A DNA stretch of 64,000 bases from Flavobacterium sp. LC2016-23 (GTDB lineage Bacteria > Bacteroidota > Bacteroidia > Flavobacteriales > Flavobacteriaceae): NCBI RefSeq assembly GCF_009674775.1, contig NZ_WKKE01000013.1, positions 111,739 through 175,738 on the forward strand, written 5' to 3'. Of this stretch, positions 26,492 to 35,058 are shown piece after piece. Numbering within the stretch: position 1 is the stretch's first letter; each line of letters begins with the position of its first letter. Both the position numbers and the translations under genes were made by a program. The notes beneath the pieces are model-generated. The model did not search any database. It was given only the letters and a program-made list of their open reading frames with translations, and was not told where the DNA came from.

Positions 26492-26932
26492 TCATATAGT
26501 CATTGTTGCATTTTTAACAACAGCAAAGTTTGAGCTGTTATAAGATACACCACTTTTATACTCAGCGTAAATAAATCCTCCGGCAGTTAAAAAGTCTGTC
26601 CAGTTTAAGTTAATCACAAAATTTCGAGTAGCGACTTTTCCGCCTCCGAAATATAATGCTCCGCCATCGCCTCCAATAGCAACATTTCCTCCGAGAGCTA
26701 AACCTTTTGAAAAATAGATTTTTATAGTGCCCTGATCTCCAACTGCGACATTTGATGGAACTTCTACTTTGACGCCTAATGAAATTGTGGAGTAGGGTAT
26801 GCTCGCTAAATTTATAGGGCCCGCACTAAAACCAGCACCATTGACTACTGTTGGTGTAAGTGTAACTTTTTGCCCAAACATTGAAATGTTCAATAAAAGC
26901 AGGAAGACGAGAGGAATGTAATTTTTTCTCAT
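26492..26932 (-). CDS. 5' part of the interrupted type IX-secreted protein
   Basis: 146 codons before the TGA. Signal peptide MRKNYIPLVFLLLLNISMFG, then a beta-rich domain with Gly-rich strands (LALGGNVAIGGDGGALYFGGGK) and NLNWTDFLTAGGFIYAEY. It ends ..KNATMTI just before the stop, and coding-like sequence continues in frame for another 454 codons. As it stands the product would be exported to the periplasm but lack the C-terminal sorting signal needed to leave the cell through the type IX system. Confidence 0.75.
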   Translation of the reverse strand: MRKNYIPLVFLLLLNISMFGQKVTLTPTVVNGAGFSAGPINLASIPYSTISLGVKVEVPSNVAVGDQGTIKIYFSKGLALGGNVAIGGDGGALYFGGGKVATRNFVINLNWTDFLTAGGFIYAEYKSGVSYNSSNFAVVKNATMTI

Positions 26933-27048
26933 GATATAGATTTAAGTAATTATAATGAGACAAAAATAATGTTTTAATTAAATTTATTCCTACTTTTAAA
27001 TGTTAAATTGTAATCATTTATTTATAATTAATATTTTAAAAACATAAA

Positions 27049-27075
27049 AAAAGGAAACCCTATTGATTTCCTTTT
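27049..27075 (-). terminator. Terminator of the TerC gene
   Basis: AAAAGGAAA (27049-27057) pairs with TTTCCTTTT (27067-27075); a T-tract follows on the minus strand. Confidence 0.75.
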
Positions 27076-27094
27076 GCATATATGTTCAAACAAG

Positions 27095-28063
27095 CTATTC
27101 CATATCTGAATCCGTAAGTTCTTTTTCTTTTCCAAATTTTAAAGAAACCAAAATTCCTACCAAAAGGGACAAGGCAATAAACGCCAAAGAAGCCCATTCC
27201 GGAACCTGAATAAAATCATGTAACAGCATTTTTAGACCTACAAAAGCTAAAATAGCCACAAGGCTGTATTCTAAATAACTGAATTTTGCCAGCATATTCG
27301 CCAGGAAGAAATACATAGAACGCAATCCAAGGATCGCAAAAATATTCGAACTGAATACTAAAAACGGATCTGATGTAATGGCAAGAATAGCCGGAACACT
27401 GTCTACGGCAAAAAGTACGTCCATCACTTCAATAACAATCAAAGCTACGAATAACGGAGTAGCCGCTTTTTTTCCTCTTTCAGTTAAAATGAAAAATTTC
27501 TGATGATCCATTTCTGAGGTGATCGGAATAATTTTTCCAAGTGCTTTGTATATAAAAGAATCTTTTGGGTGAAAATCTTCTTCGTCTCCCGAGAATAACA
27601 TTTTTACAGCGGTAAAAACCAGGAATAAGCCAAACACATAAGTAGTCCAGGTAAATTTATTAATCAGCATTACACCAAAGAAAATCATTAATCCACGGAA
27701 AATGACAGCACCTAAAATTCCCCAGAACAAAACGCGGTGCTGGTATTTCTGAGGTATTTTGAAGGAAGCAAAAATAATGGCGATTACAAAAATATTGTCA
27801 ACGCTTAGTGATAATTCAATCAGGTAACCTGTGATAAACTTCATGGAAGCGACTGCAGGTTTGAGTTTGTCAGGGTTTCCGATATAATCGGTGGTGTACA
27901 GCCAGTAGATGACACCGGAGAATAAAAATGATAGTGTTACCCAGATCAACGTCCATTTGCTGGCTTCTTTAGTGCTGATAATATGAGGGGTCTTATTGAA
28001 AACTCCCAAGTCTAAAGCAAGAATAAAAACAACGGCTAATAAAAACAAAATCCAGACTATCAT
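27095..28063 (-). CDS. TerC/Alx-family integral membrane protein
   Basis: 322 residues, about nine membrane helices. The conserved acidic helices of the TerC family are present: LELSLSVDNIFVIAI-type segment (ELSLSVDNIFV) and DVLFAVDSVPAILAIT, each with a membrane Asp, plus FAILGLRSMYFFLA. Members (Alx, MeeF/MeeY, TerC) export manganese or load metal onto secreted proteins; tellurite resistance is an older label. A TATCTTTG promoter element is found 22 nt upstream (minus strand, 28086-28093). No other tellurite genes are near, so manganese export is the best guess. Confidence 0.92.
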   Translation of the reverse strand: MIVWILFLLAVVFILALDLGVFNKTPHIISTKEASKWTLIWVTLSFLFSGVIYWLYTTDYIGNPDKLKPAVASMKFITGYLIELSLSVDNIFVIAIIFASFKIPQKYQHRVLFWGILGAVIFRGLMIFFGVMLINKFTWTTYVFGLFLVFTAVKMLFSGDEEDFHPKDSFIYKALGKIIPITSEMDHQKFFILTERGKKAATPLFVALIVIEVMDVLFAVDSVPAILAITSDPFLVFSSNIFAILGLRSMYFFLANMLAKFSYLEYSLVAILAFVGLKMLLHDFIQVPEWASLAFIALSLLVGILVSLKFGKEKELTDSDME

Positions 28064-28148
28064 GATATATTTTTTTAATGATGTACAAAGATAGTTTTTG
28101 AAACTAAACTTAAAAATTAATTATAAGAAACTTACTCTGAAATTTTAT

Positions 28149-28181
28149 AAACCCGAGAGGTTTTAAAAACCTGTCGGGTTT
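28149..28181. terminator. Hairpin between glutamine synthetase and TerC genes
   Basis: AAACCCGAgAGGTTTT pairs, with one mismatch, with AAACCTgTCGGGTTT. The same AACCCGACAGG hairpin type is seen at 6425 and, in a variant, at 37405. Confidence 0.65.
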
Positions 28182-28192
28182 ATTTGTAAAAA

Positions 28193-28220
28193 AAAGTGCC
28201 ATCAGTTATGATGGCACTTT
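28193..28220 (-). terminator. Terminator of the GSII gene
   Basis: Perfect 12-bp stem AAAGTGCCATCA / TGATGGCACTTT around GTTA; minus-strand T-tract follows. Confidence 0.9.
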
Positions 28221-28242
28221 CGGATATAATGTAAGCAATGAA

Positions 28243-29256
28243 TTATAGCGCTGACTTAACAGTTTTGATAATTCTTGCAGCAATTTTGTATGGATCACCA
28301 TTTGAAGCTGGTCTTCTGTCTTCTAACCAACCTTTCCATCCTTTTTGAACCGTCATTAAAGGAATTCTGATTGAACAACCTCTGTCAGATACTCCGTAAG
28401 AGAAATCGTGAATAGAAGCAGTTTCGTGTTTACCCGTCAAACGTTGGTCGTTGTAAGCTCCGTAAACCGCGATGTGCTCAGCAGTAACAGGTCTGAAAGC
28501 CTCACAAATTCTTTCGTAAGTAGCCTGGTCTCCACATGTTCTTAACACCTCGTTAGAGAAGTTAGCATGCATACCTGAACCATTCCAGTCTGTATCTCCA
28601 AGTGGTTTTGGGTGATATTCGATATAGTAACCATATTTTTCAGTCAAACGATCTAATAAGTATCTTGCAACCCAGATTTCATCTCCGGCTTTTTTAGCAC
28701 CTTTAGCAAATAATTGGAATTCCCATTGTCCGCAAGCAACCTCCTGGTTGATTCCTTCAAAGTTGATTCCTGCAGCGATACATAAGTCAGCATGCTCTTC
28801 TACTAATTTTCTTCCGTGTGTGTTTTTTCCACCTACAGAGCAGTAGTACATACCTTGTGGAGCAGGATATCCTCCAACAGGGAAACCTAATGGCAATAAA
28901 GTTTTAGTGTCCATGATGAAATATTCCTGTTCAAAACCGAACCAGAAATCACCATCGTCATCAATAGTAGCTCTACCGTTAGAAGCGTGTGGCGTACCAT
29001 CAGCATTCATTACTTCTGTCATTACCAGCCAGCCGTTAATACGGGTTGGATCAGGGTAGATTGCAACAGGCACTAATAAACAGTCAGAAGATCCACCTTC
29101 AGCTTGTTTTGTTGATGAACCATCAAATGACCAGTTTCCAATTTCTTCTAATGTTCCTTTGAAATTTTCGTGTTCTTCAACTTTAGTTTTACTTCTAAGA
29201 TTTTGAGTTGGTTCATATCCATCTAACCAAATGTACTCTAACTTAATTTTAGCCAT
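28243..29256 (-). CDS. glnA: Glutamine synthetase, GSII (eukaryote-like) type
   Basis: Makes glutamine from glutamate, ammonia and ATP. 337 residues, the short length of GSII enzymes, not the ~470 of GSI. Visible motifs are NWSFDGSSTKQAEG (beta-grasp end), EQEYF (metal ligands), PAPQGMYYCSVGG (ATP region), INQEVACGQWEFQ, GMHANFSN and SIRIPL. No adenylylation-site Tyr loop of GSI is present, so control is probably transcriptional or by feedback. Transcribed away from the GSIII gene; a TATATTTG element (minus strand, 29296-29303) lies 40 nt upstream. Confidence 0.94.
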   Translation of the reverse strand: MAKIKLEYIWLDGYEPTQNLRSKTKVEEHENFKGTLEEIGNWSFDGSSTKQAEGGSSDCLLVPVAIYPDPTRINGWLVMTEVMNADGTPHASNGRATIDDDGDFWFGFEQEYFIMDTKTLLPLGFPVGGYPAPQGMYYCSVGGKNTHGRKLVEEHADLCIAAGINFEGINQEVACGQWEFQLFAKGAKKAGDEIWVARYLLDRLTEKYGYYIEYHPKPLGDTDWNGSGMHANFSNEVLRTCGDQATYERICEAFRPVTAEHIAVYGAYNDQRLTGKHETASIHDFSYGVSDRGCSIRIPLMTVQKGWKGWLEDRRPASNGDPYKIAARIIKTVKSAL

Positions 29257-29686
29257 AATAATATAAATTTATTTTTTTTTGTTTTTTCGCTGGGTCAAAT
29301 ATAGATTTATTTTTTTAGTCCTAAAAATTAGGGGGCTATTTTGTTTAGCTGACTATAATTTTTTGGATAAGCGCAATTTTGAGAGGGGTATATTTTTAAA
29401 AAAGCAATTTTTAACAGCGATAAAAAATAAATTCGTAATAATTGATGATGTTTTTTGAATTTCGTACCCAATCAATTGTGAAAAATTGTTTATTTAATCA
29501 GGAATAGTAATGTAATTTGTTATATTTCTGCGAATCAAATTCATTATTCTTGGTAAAAAGCTTATTCTGTTGCAAAATCTTCGCATAAAAATCTATAATT
29601 TATGTTTTAAACAGGGGGTTTAATTGCTTATATTTGTTCCTCTTTTTTTTAGTGAAAACCAGTACAAATATTTTAAAATTATATAC
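29257..29686. promoter_or_regulatory. Shared divergent promoter region of GSII and GSIII genes
   Basis: 430 bp, very AT-rich, with no gene. TATATTTG on the minus strand at 29296-29303 serves GSII; TATATTTG on the plus strand at 29629-29636 lies 50 nt before GSIII. The -33 elements are weak in both cases, which suggests activator dependence. No clear operator palindrome was found. Confidence 0.5.
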
Positions 29687-31876
29687 ATGTCAACATTACG
29701 TTTCCAAGCTTTAAAAGAAGCTTCTACCAGAAAGCCAGTACATTTTGAAGAAATTGACAGAAAGTCTAATATTTTCGGTTCAAATGTGTTTAATGAAAAA
29801 GCAATGAAGCAATATTTAACTTCAGATGCTTTGAAGGGAGTACGAGACGCCATTCAGCACGGAACTAAAATAGACAGAAAACTGGCCGATTATATTGCCA
29901 TGGGAATGAAGGAGTGGGCGCTTGCAAAAGGAGTTACCCATTACACCCACTGGTTTCAGCCATTAACCGGAACAACTGCGGAAAAACACGATGCTTTTTT
30001 TGAAACTTCTTATGACGGCAGTGATCCTGTAGAGAAATTTGGCGGAGCACAATTGGTGCAGCAGGAACCGGATGCCTCCAGTTTTCCGAACGGGGGAATC
30101 AGGAACACCTTCGAAGCCAGAGGATACACGGCCTGGGACCCGACTTCACCGGCATTTATCTATGGAACCACTTTATGTATACCAACCGTATTTATTGCTT
30201 ATACCGGAGAAGCACTAGACAATAAAATTCCGTTGTTGAGAGCTTTATCTGCGATGGATGAAGCAGCAACAGAAGTATGTAAATATTTTGATAAAAATGT
30301 AAAAAAAGTAACCGCAACGTTAGGCTGGGAGCAGGAATATTTCCTAATTGACAAAGCACTGGCCAATTCCCGTCCCGATTTGGTTATGACAGGAAGAACC
30401 CTGCTGGGACATACTTCAGCGAAAGGACAACAATTGGATGATCATTATTTTGGTTCTATTCCAACCCGTGCCTTAACGTATATGAGAGATTTAGAGCAGG
30501 AATGTATGCTCTTGGGAATCCCGGTAAAAACACGCCATAACGAAGTAGCACCGAATCAGTTTGAGCTGGCTCCGATTTTTGAAGAGACCAATCTTGCCGT
30601 AGATCATAACTCTTTATTGATGGATGTCATGCAAAGAGTAGGAGAGCGTCATGATTTTAAAGTGCTGTTTCATGAAAAGCCTTTTAAAGGCGTAAACGGT
30701 TCCGGAAAACACAACAACTGGTCGCTGGCAACCGATACAGGAGTCAATTTATTGAGTCCGAGTAAGACACCGATGAGTAATTTACAGTTTTTGACGTTCT
30801 TTATCAATACAATCAAAGCCGTTAATGATTACGAAACATTGCTAAGAGCCTCTATCGCAACAGCGAGTAATGATCATAGGTTGGGGGCCAATGAAGCACC
30901 ACCTGCCATTATGTCGGTTTTTATCGGTGCACAGTTGACAAAAGTATTATCAGAGTTAGAAAGCGTGACTACAGGGAAATTATCTCCTGAAGAAAAAACA
31001 GATTTGAAACTGAATGTAGTGGGTAAAATTCCGGATGTTCTTCTGGATAATACCGATAGAAACAGAACATCACCTTTTGCTTTTACCGGAAATAAATTTG
31101 AGTTCAGGGCTGTGGGTTCTAATGCCAACTGTTCGAACGCGATGACTACGCTGAATGCTATCGTAGCCAAACAACTGAAAGATTTCAAAACAGAAGTAGA
31201 CCATTTGATTGATTCGAAAGACATGAAAAAAGATGATGCCATCTTTAATGTTTTAAGAGAATACATCAAACAGTCTAAAAAAATACTTTTCGAAGGTGAT
31301 GGTTACAGCGATGCCTGGGAAAAAGAAGCCGCAAAAAGAGGTTTAAGTAATTTTAAAACCACCCCGGAAGCGATTAAAGCTAAAGTTTCAAAACAAGCCT
31401 TGGACTTATTTGGCGAGTTGGGAATTTTAAACCATGTTGAAGCGGAAGCCCGCTACGAAATTGAACTGGAAGAATACACCAAGAAAATCCAGATTGAAGG
31501 TCGAGTTTTAGGCGACATTGCGAGAAATCATGTTATTCCGACTGCAATCCGTTACCAGAATACTTTAATTGAAAACGTAAAAGGCTTAAAAGAAATCTTC
31601 GGAAAAGAGTTTGAAACGATTGCAAAAGAGCAAATTGTTCTGATAAAAGAAATTTCAGGTCACATTGAAGGAATCAATTCTAAAGTTTTGGCCATGACAA
31701 ATGAAAGAAAAACAGCCAATCAGCTTACAGATGCCCAAAAAATGGCAGAGACGTATTGCAATAAAGTAAAACCGTATTTTGAAGATATCCGTAATCATTG
31801 CGATAAATTAGAATTATTGGTCGATGACGAAAGCTGGACCTTAACCAAATACAGAGAATTGTTGTTTACGAAATAG
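29687..31876 (+). CDS. glnN: Glutamine synthetase III
   Basis: 729 residues from the ATG at 29687 (MSTLRFQALKEASTRKP); an upstream in-frame start at 29624 is rejected because it would begin inside the promoter element. The length and motifs are those of the GSIII class typical of Bacteroidota and cyanobacteria: THYTHWFQPLTGTTAEKHD, GGAQLVQQEPDASSFPNGG, WDPTSPAF, GWEQEYFL, KTRHNEVAPNQFELAP, GSGKHNNWS and ANEAPPAIMS. A helical C-terminal region (~600-729) completes it. With the divergent GSII gene the cell has two different ammonia-assimilating synthetases here. Confidence 0.96.
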   Translation: MSTLRFQALKEASTRKPVHFEEIDRKSNIFGSNVFNEKAMKQYLTSDALKGVRDAIQHGTKIDRKLADYIAMGMKEWALAKGVTHYTHWFQPLTGTTAEKHDAFFETSYDGSDPVEKFGGAQLVQQEPDASSFPNGGIRNTFEARGYTAWDPTSPAFIYGTTLCIPTVFIAYTGEALDNKIPLLRALSAMDEAATEVCKYFDKNVKKVTATLGWEQEYFLIDKALANSRPDLVMTGRTLLGHTSAKGQQLDDHYFGSIPTRALTYMRDLEQECMLLGIPVKTRHNEVAPNQFELAPIFEETNLAVDHNSLLMDVMQRVGERHDFKVLFHEKPFKGVNGSGKHNNWSLATDTGVNLLSPSKTPMSNLQFLTFFINTIKAVNDYETLLRASIATASNDHRLGANEAPPAIMSVFIGAQLTKVLSELESVTTGKLSPEEKTDLKLNVVGKIPDVLLDNTDRNRTSPFAFTGNKFEFRAVGSNANCSNAMTTLNAIVAKQLKDFKTEVDHLIDSKDMKKDDAIFNVLREYIKQSKKILFEGDGYSDAWEKEAAKRGLSNFKTTPEAIKAKVSKQALDLFGELGILNHVEAEARYEIELEEYTKKIQIEGRVLGDIARNHVIPTAIRYQNTLIENVKGLKEIFGKEFETIAKEQIVLIKEISGHIEGINSKVLAMTNERKTANQLTDAQKMAETYCNKVKPYFEDIRNHCDKLELLVDDESWTLTKYRELLFTK

Positions 31877-31990
31877 TTTTTTTTAGCCACTAATTGCACG
31901 AATTTTCAAGAACCTGTTTTTTTGTTTTGTAAATAGTGCGATCTAAAGTAAAGTGTCTTTTTTAAACAATTCTAAAAAGTTTAAACATTC

Positions 31991-32017
31991 AAAAATCATC
32001 CGCTAAGGATGATTTTT
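31991..32017 (+). terminator. Terminator of GSIII gene
   Basis: AAAAATCATCC (31991-32001) with GGATGATTTTT (32007-32017). It is embedded between the two arms of a GCCAC-type repeat (left arm near 31885-31910, right arm near 32041-32068). Confidence 0.85.
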
Positions 32018-32115
32018 GTTTTTCAAAAGAAAAAAATTAGTGAAAAATCGTGTAATTCGTGGCAAAACTTTTTACAATCCACTTACGAATCATTCAAAGA
32101 ATTAAAAAAAGGGAT

Positions 32116-32123
32116 TATCTTTG
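32116..32123 (+). promoter_or_regulatory. -7 element of purM
   Basis: TATCTTTG, 26 nt before the purM ATG. No clear TTG at the expected -33 distance. Confidence 0.5.
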
Positions 32124-32149
32124 CACCACATCAACACAAACTAATTTTC

Positions 32150-33328
32150 ATGAGTTCAGATTCTAGCAAAAGGTACGCACAAAGAGGTGTTTCGGCATCA
32201 AAAGAAGACGTACATAACGCCATAAAAAATATCGATAAAGGTTTATTCCCGCAGGCATTCTGTAAAATTGTCCCGGATTATTTAACTCAGGATTCAGAAC
32301 ACTGTCTGATTATGCACGCAGACGGAGCAGGAACAAAATCGTCTCTGGCCTATATGTACTGGAAGGAAACCGGTGATATTTCAGTTTGGAAAGGAATTGC
32401 CCAGGATGCTTTAATCATGAATATTGATGATTTATTATGTGTTGGCGCTACCGATAATATTCTGCTTTCTTCTACAATAGGAAGAAATAAAAACCTGATT
32501 CCTGCCGAGGTGATTTCTGCGATCATTAACGGAACAGAGGAATTAATCAATGAGTTAAAATCTTTTGGCGTAACCATTCATTCCACAGGTGGAGAAACTG
32601 CCGACGTTGGAGATGTGGTTCGTACCATAATTGTAGATTCTACCGTAACAGCCCGCATGAAGCGTAGCGATGTAGTGGATAATGCCAATATCAAAGCCGG
32701 TGATGTTATTGTTGGTTTGGCCTCTTTCGGTCAGGCGACTTACGAAAAAAGCTATAACGGCGGAATGGGAAGCAACGGTTTAACATCTGCCCGCCATGAT
32801 GTTTTCGGAAAATATTTAGCTGCAAAATATCCGGAAAGTTACGATGCGCTGGTACCCGAAGAATTAATCTATTCAGGTCAGGTAAATTTAACCGATGCTG
32901 TAGAAAACAGCCCAATAAACGCAGGTCAGCTCGTACTATCCCCAACCAGAACCTATGCACCGATTATCAAGAAAATTTTAGATACCTATACTCCAAACGA
33001 AATTCACGGAATGGTGCACTGCAGTGGCGGGGCACAGACTAAGATTTTGCATTTCGTTCAGAATTTACACATTATAAAAGACAATTTATTTCCGGTTCCG
33101 CCTTTATTCAAACTGATTCAGGAGCAGTCCAAAACAGACTGGAAAGAAATGTATCAGGTTTTCAATTGCGGTCACCGTATGGAAATTTATGTACCTGAAA
33201 ATATTGCTCAGGATATTATTGCAATTTCAAAATCATTTAATGTTGAGGCGCAAATCGTGGGCAGGGTAGAAGCTGCTGATACTAAAAAGCTTACCATTAC
33301 CAGCGAATACGGAACATTTGAATATTAG
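32150..33328 (+). CDS. purM: Phosphoribosylformylglycinamidine cyclo-ligase (AIR synthetase)
   Basis: Fifth step of purine synthesis: ATP-dependent closure of FGAM to AIR. 392 residues, the longer Bacteroidota form, from the ATG at 32150 (MSSDSSKRYAQRGVSASKED). Visible PurM motifs are RYAQRGVSASKEDVHNAI, ADGAGTKSSLAY, ALIMNIDDLLCVGA, HSTGGETADVG and GMVHCSGGAQTK with FNCGHRMEI. The 47 codons upstream of this ATG in the same frame cross a repeat arm and the promoter and are not coding. Single-gene unit. Confidence 0.95.
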   Translation: MSSDSSKRYAQRGVSASKEDVHNAIKNIDKGLFPQAFCKIVPDYLTQDSEHCLIMHADGAGTKSSLAYMYWKETGDISVWKGIAQDALIMNIDDLLCVGATDNILLSSTIGRNKNLIPAEVISAIINGTEELINELKSFGVTIHSTGGETADVGDVVRTIIVDSTVTARMKRSDVVDNANIKAGDVIVGLASFGQATYEKSYNGGMGSNGLTSARHDVFGKYLAAKYPESYDALVPEELIYSGQVNLTDAVENSPINAGQLVLSPTRTYAPIIKKILDTYTPNEIHGMVHCSGGAQTKILHFVQNLHIIKDNLFPVPPLFKLIQEQSKTDWKEMYQVFNCGHRMEIYVPENIAQDIIAISKSFNVEAQIVGRVEAADTKKLTITSEYGTFEY

Positions 33329-33339
33329 TTTTTTTGGAG

Positions 33340-33600
33340 GTTCAAAGGAGCAAAGGTTCAAAGGGGCAAAGGTTAATCGCTGTAGAGGCGAACAGCAATG
33401 CGTCTAACTATTACGAGCGAATCGAAATATTTAAATATTAATTTATTTCACCATATAAGTAATATAAGTTCATTTAAGAATTAGGCTCGTTGGGAAATGT
33501 AGGCGTGATGGAAGTTTAATTCAATTGTCAGGCTGAGCGAAGTCAAAGTCAGGCTAAACGAATTCAATGTTGTCAGGCTGAGCGAAGTCGAAGCCCATTC
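33340..33600. repeat. Intergenic mosaic of short repeats
   Basis: Begins with GGTTCAAAGGAGCAAAGG-type direct repeats (33340-33376; similar to 6340-6380) and contains three copies of TCAGGCTRARCGAA between 33526 and 33590, the last extended to GCTGAGCGAAGTCGAAGCCC. The gap of 358 bp has no gene I can support. Confidence 0.6.
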
Positions 33601-33686
33601 TTAATTTACAAGAACGTAAGCTTCGTTTAGAATCCCAATGGCTTATATTATCTTATAATCACTAATATGGTAAAAAAAACAAGCAT

Positions 33687-34043
33687 ATGTACGAATTACT
33701 TTTTTGGAAATATTTAGACGAAATTTACCTGAATCATCACGAAGTGTACGAAGCCCTTGTGGAAGAACAGGAAGTAGAAGGCCTTGAAAAGCTTCCGGTT
33801 GATGTGATTATGAACCGAATCCGATCGGTATTTTCGCAATGGGAAAAAGTAGATGATAACAGCTGGAAAAATACCGCCGGCAAAGGCGCTTTTCAGGTTA
33901 TAACAACGCCACAAAGCGTAAGAATCGACTGCTACGGAACCGAAGGCAAAACGATGAACCAGTTGGTGAGCCTGATGGAAGAATTCAAATGCCCGCTGTA
34001 CGATCCGCAGGTGCCGGAGCGCTATGATGAAATGAGTGAATAA
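33687..34043 (+). CDS. Hypothetical small acidic cytosolic protein
   Basis: 118 residues, no signal or membrane helix. N-terminus YELLFWKYLDEIYLNHHEVYEAL is an amphipathic helix; a beta-rich centre follows (DDNSWKNTAGKGAFQVITTPQSVRIDCYG) and a short helix ending in CPLYDPQVPERYDEMSE. Coding is supported by codon use and a clean frame. I do not recognise the family. Confidence 0.72.
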   Translation: MYELLFWKYLDEIYLNHHEVYEALVEEQEVEGLEKLPVDVIMNRIRSVFSQWEKVDDNSWKNTAGKGAFQVITTPQSVRIDCYGTEGKTMNQLVSLMEEFKCPLYDPQVPERYDEMSE

Positions 34044-34268
34044 TTAAACTTTGCGAAACTTCGTGAATCTCTGTGAAAAACTTTGTGGATCTCTGTGAAA
34101 TAGTTTTTTACACAAAGTCACACAAAGAGCTGCACAGAGCATCACAAAAAATACACGTTAATATCAAATTTTAATTTCAAAATGGTAAGGTAATTAATGC
34201 ATTCCCATTGCAAGTCATTTTTGTCACCGCCCAGTTTGGAATTTGGAATTTAAAATTTGGAATTTATT

Positions 34269-34889
34269 TTACCCGTCTTTCAAAAGTAAATCCTGCTCTT
34301 TTCTTATTTTCTCCACCAATTTAGTAATAGCGATTTGTATTTTCTGAGGTAGTAATTTCCAATTGGCATCCTTTTTAAAACTTCTGCCGTAATCGAAATC
34401 AGATTCTACCGCTCTTATGGCGTATTTTTTGTCTTTGTAAACCGTAATGATTTTAACGCGTTTGATGTACTCATTTTCATCTCTTGTTCCATAAACAATC
34501 ACAGGATCAATGTGACCGTCCCCGTCCAGATCTTTAACAGAACAGTATTTCGTCCAGAACCAAATGTTTGTTTCTGCTTCTTCGTTATCCACTAAATCGT
34601 TAATCGTCCATCGCTCCCGAAAACCGCCATGGTCGTTCATCGCACAAATAGCCTGAATTTTAGTGTTTAAAGTATCTTTTTTAGAAATAACCTTTCTGTT
34701 TTCGCATAAAACCAATTCACAAACGCCGCTTTTGTCCTGAAACTCGTAGGCTCGGTAAATAGGAAAATCACTTAATCCATTAAGTTCTCTCTGGATGATC
34801 TGCTCTTTATCTAATATGACACGGTCTGTTTTTTGCGCAAAACTGAAGGTCGAAAAAGAAAGAAACAGCACTAAAATATAATTTTTCAT
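34269..34889 (-). CDS. Hypothetical secreted protein with an EF-hand-like DxDGDGxxD loop
   Basis: 206 residues from the ATG at 34889, which gives a proper signal peptide (MKNYILVLFLSFSTFSFAQ); the frame extends 27 codons further upstream but without a signal. The conspicuous motif is DLDGDGHIDPVIVYGTR, a calcium-binding loop followed by a strand, as in FG-GAP/VCBS-type surface proteins. It may belong to the Riemerella M949_RS01915-type surface-polysaccharide family, but I recall this only loosely. Transcribed divergently from the GH92 gene. Confidence 0.7.
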   Translation of the reverse strand: MKNYILVLFLSFSTFSFAQKTDRVILDKEQIIQRELNGLSDFPIYRAYEFQDKSGVCELVLCENRKVISKKDTLNTKIQAICAMNDHGGFRERWTINDLVDNEEAETNIWFWTKYCSVKDLDGDGHIDPVIVYGTRDENEYIKRVKIITVYKDKKYAIRAVESDFDYGRSFKKDANWKLLPQKIQIAITKLVEKIRKEQDLLLKDG

Positions 34890-35058
34890 GAATGGAATGG
34901 TCTTGTTAACATACCAAAGATATTCAAAAGGAATAGAGATTGAAGCGTATTTATATTTTTTAAAAGCCATAATTTATTGTAATTTTCAAACCTGAAGATT
35001 GTATTAAATCGTTTTAGTAAGATATTGATTTTATTAAATTTAAATTTAAAATAAAATA

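Noticed and set aside
30874..31269. 131-codon minus-strand frame inside GSIII
   Set aside because: Shadow of a highly conserved gene; no independent support.
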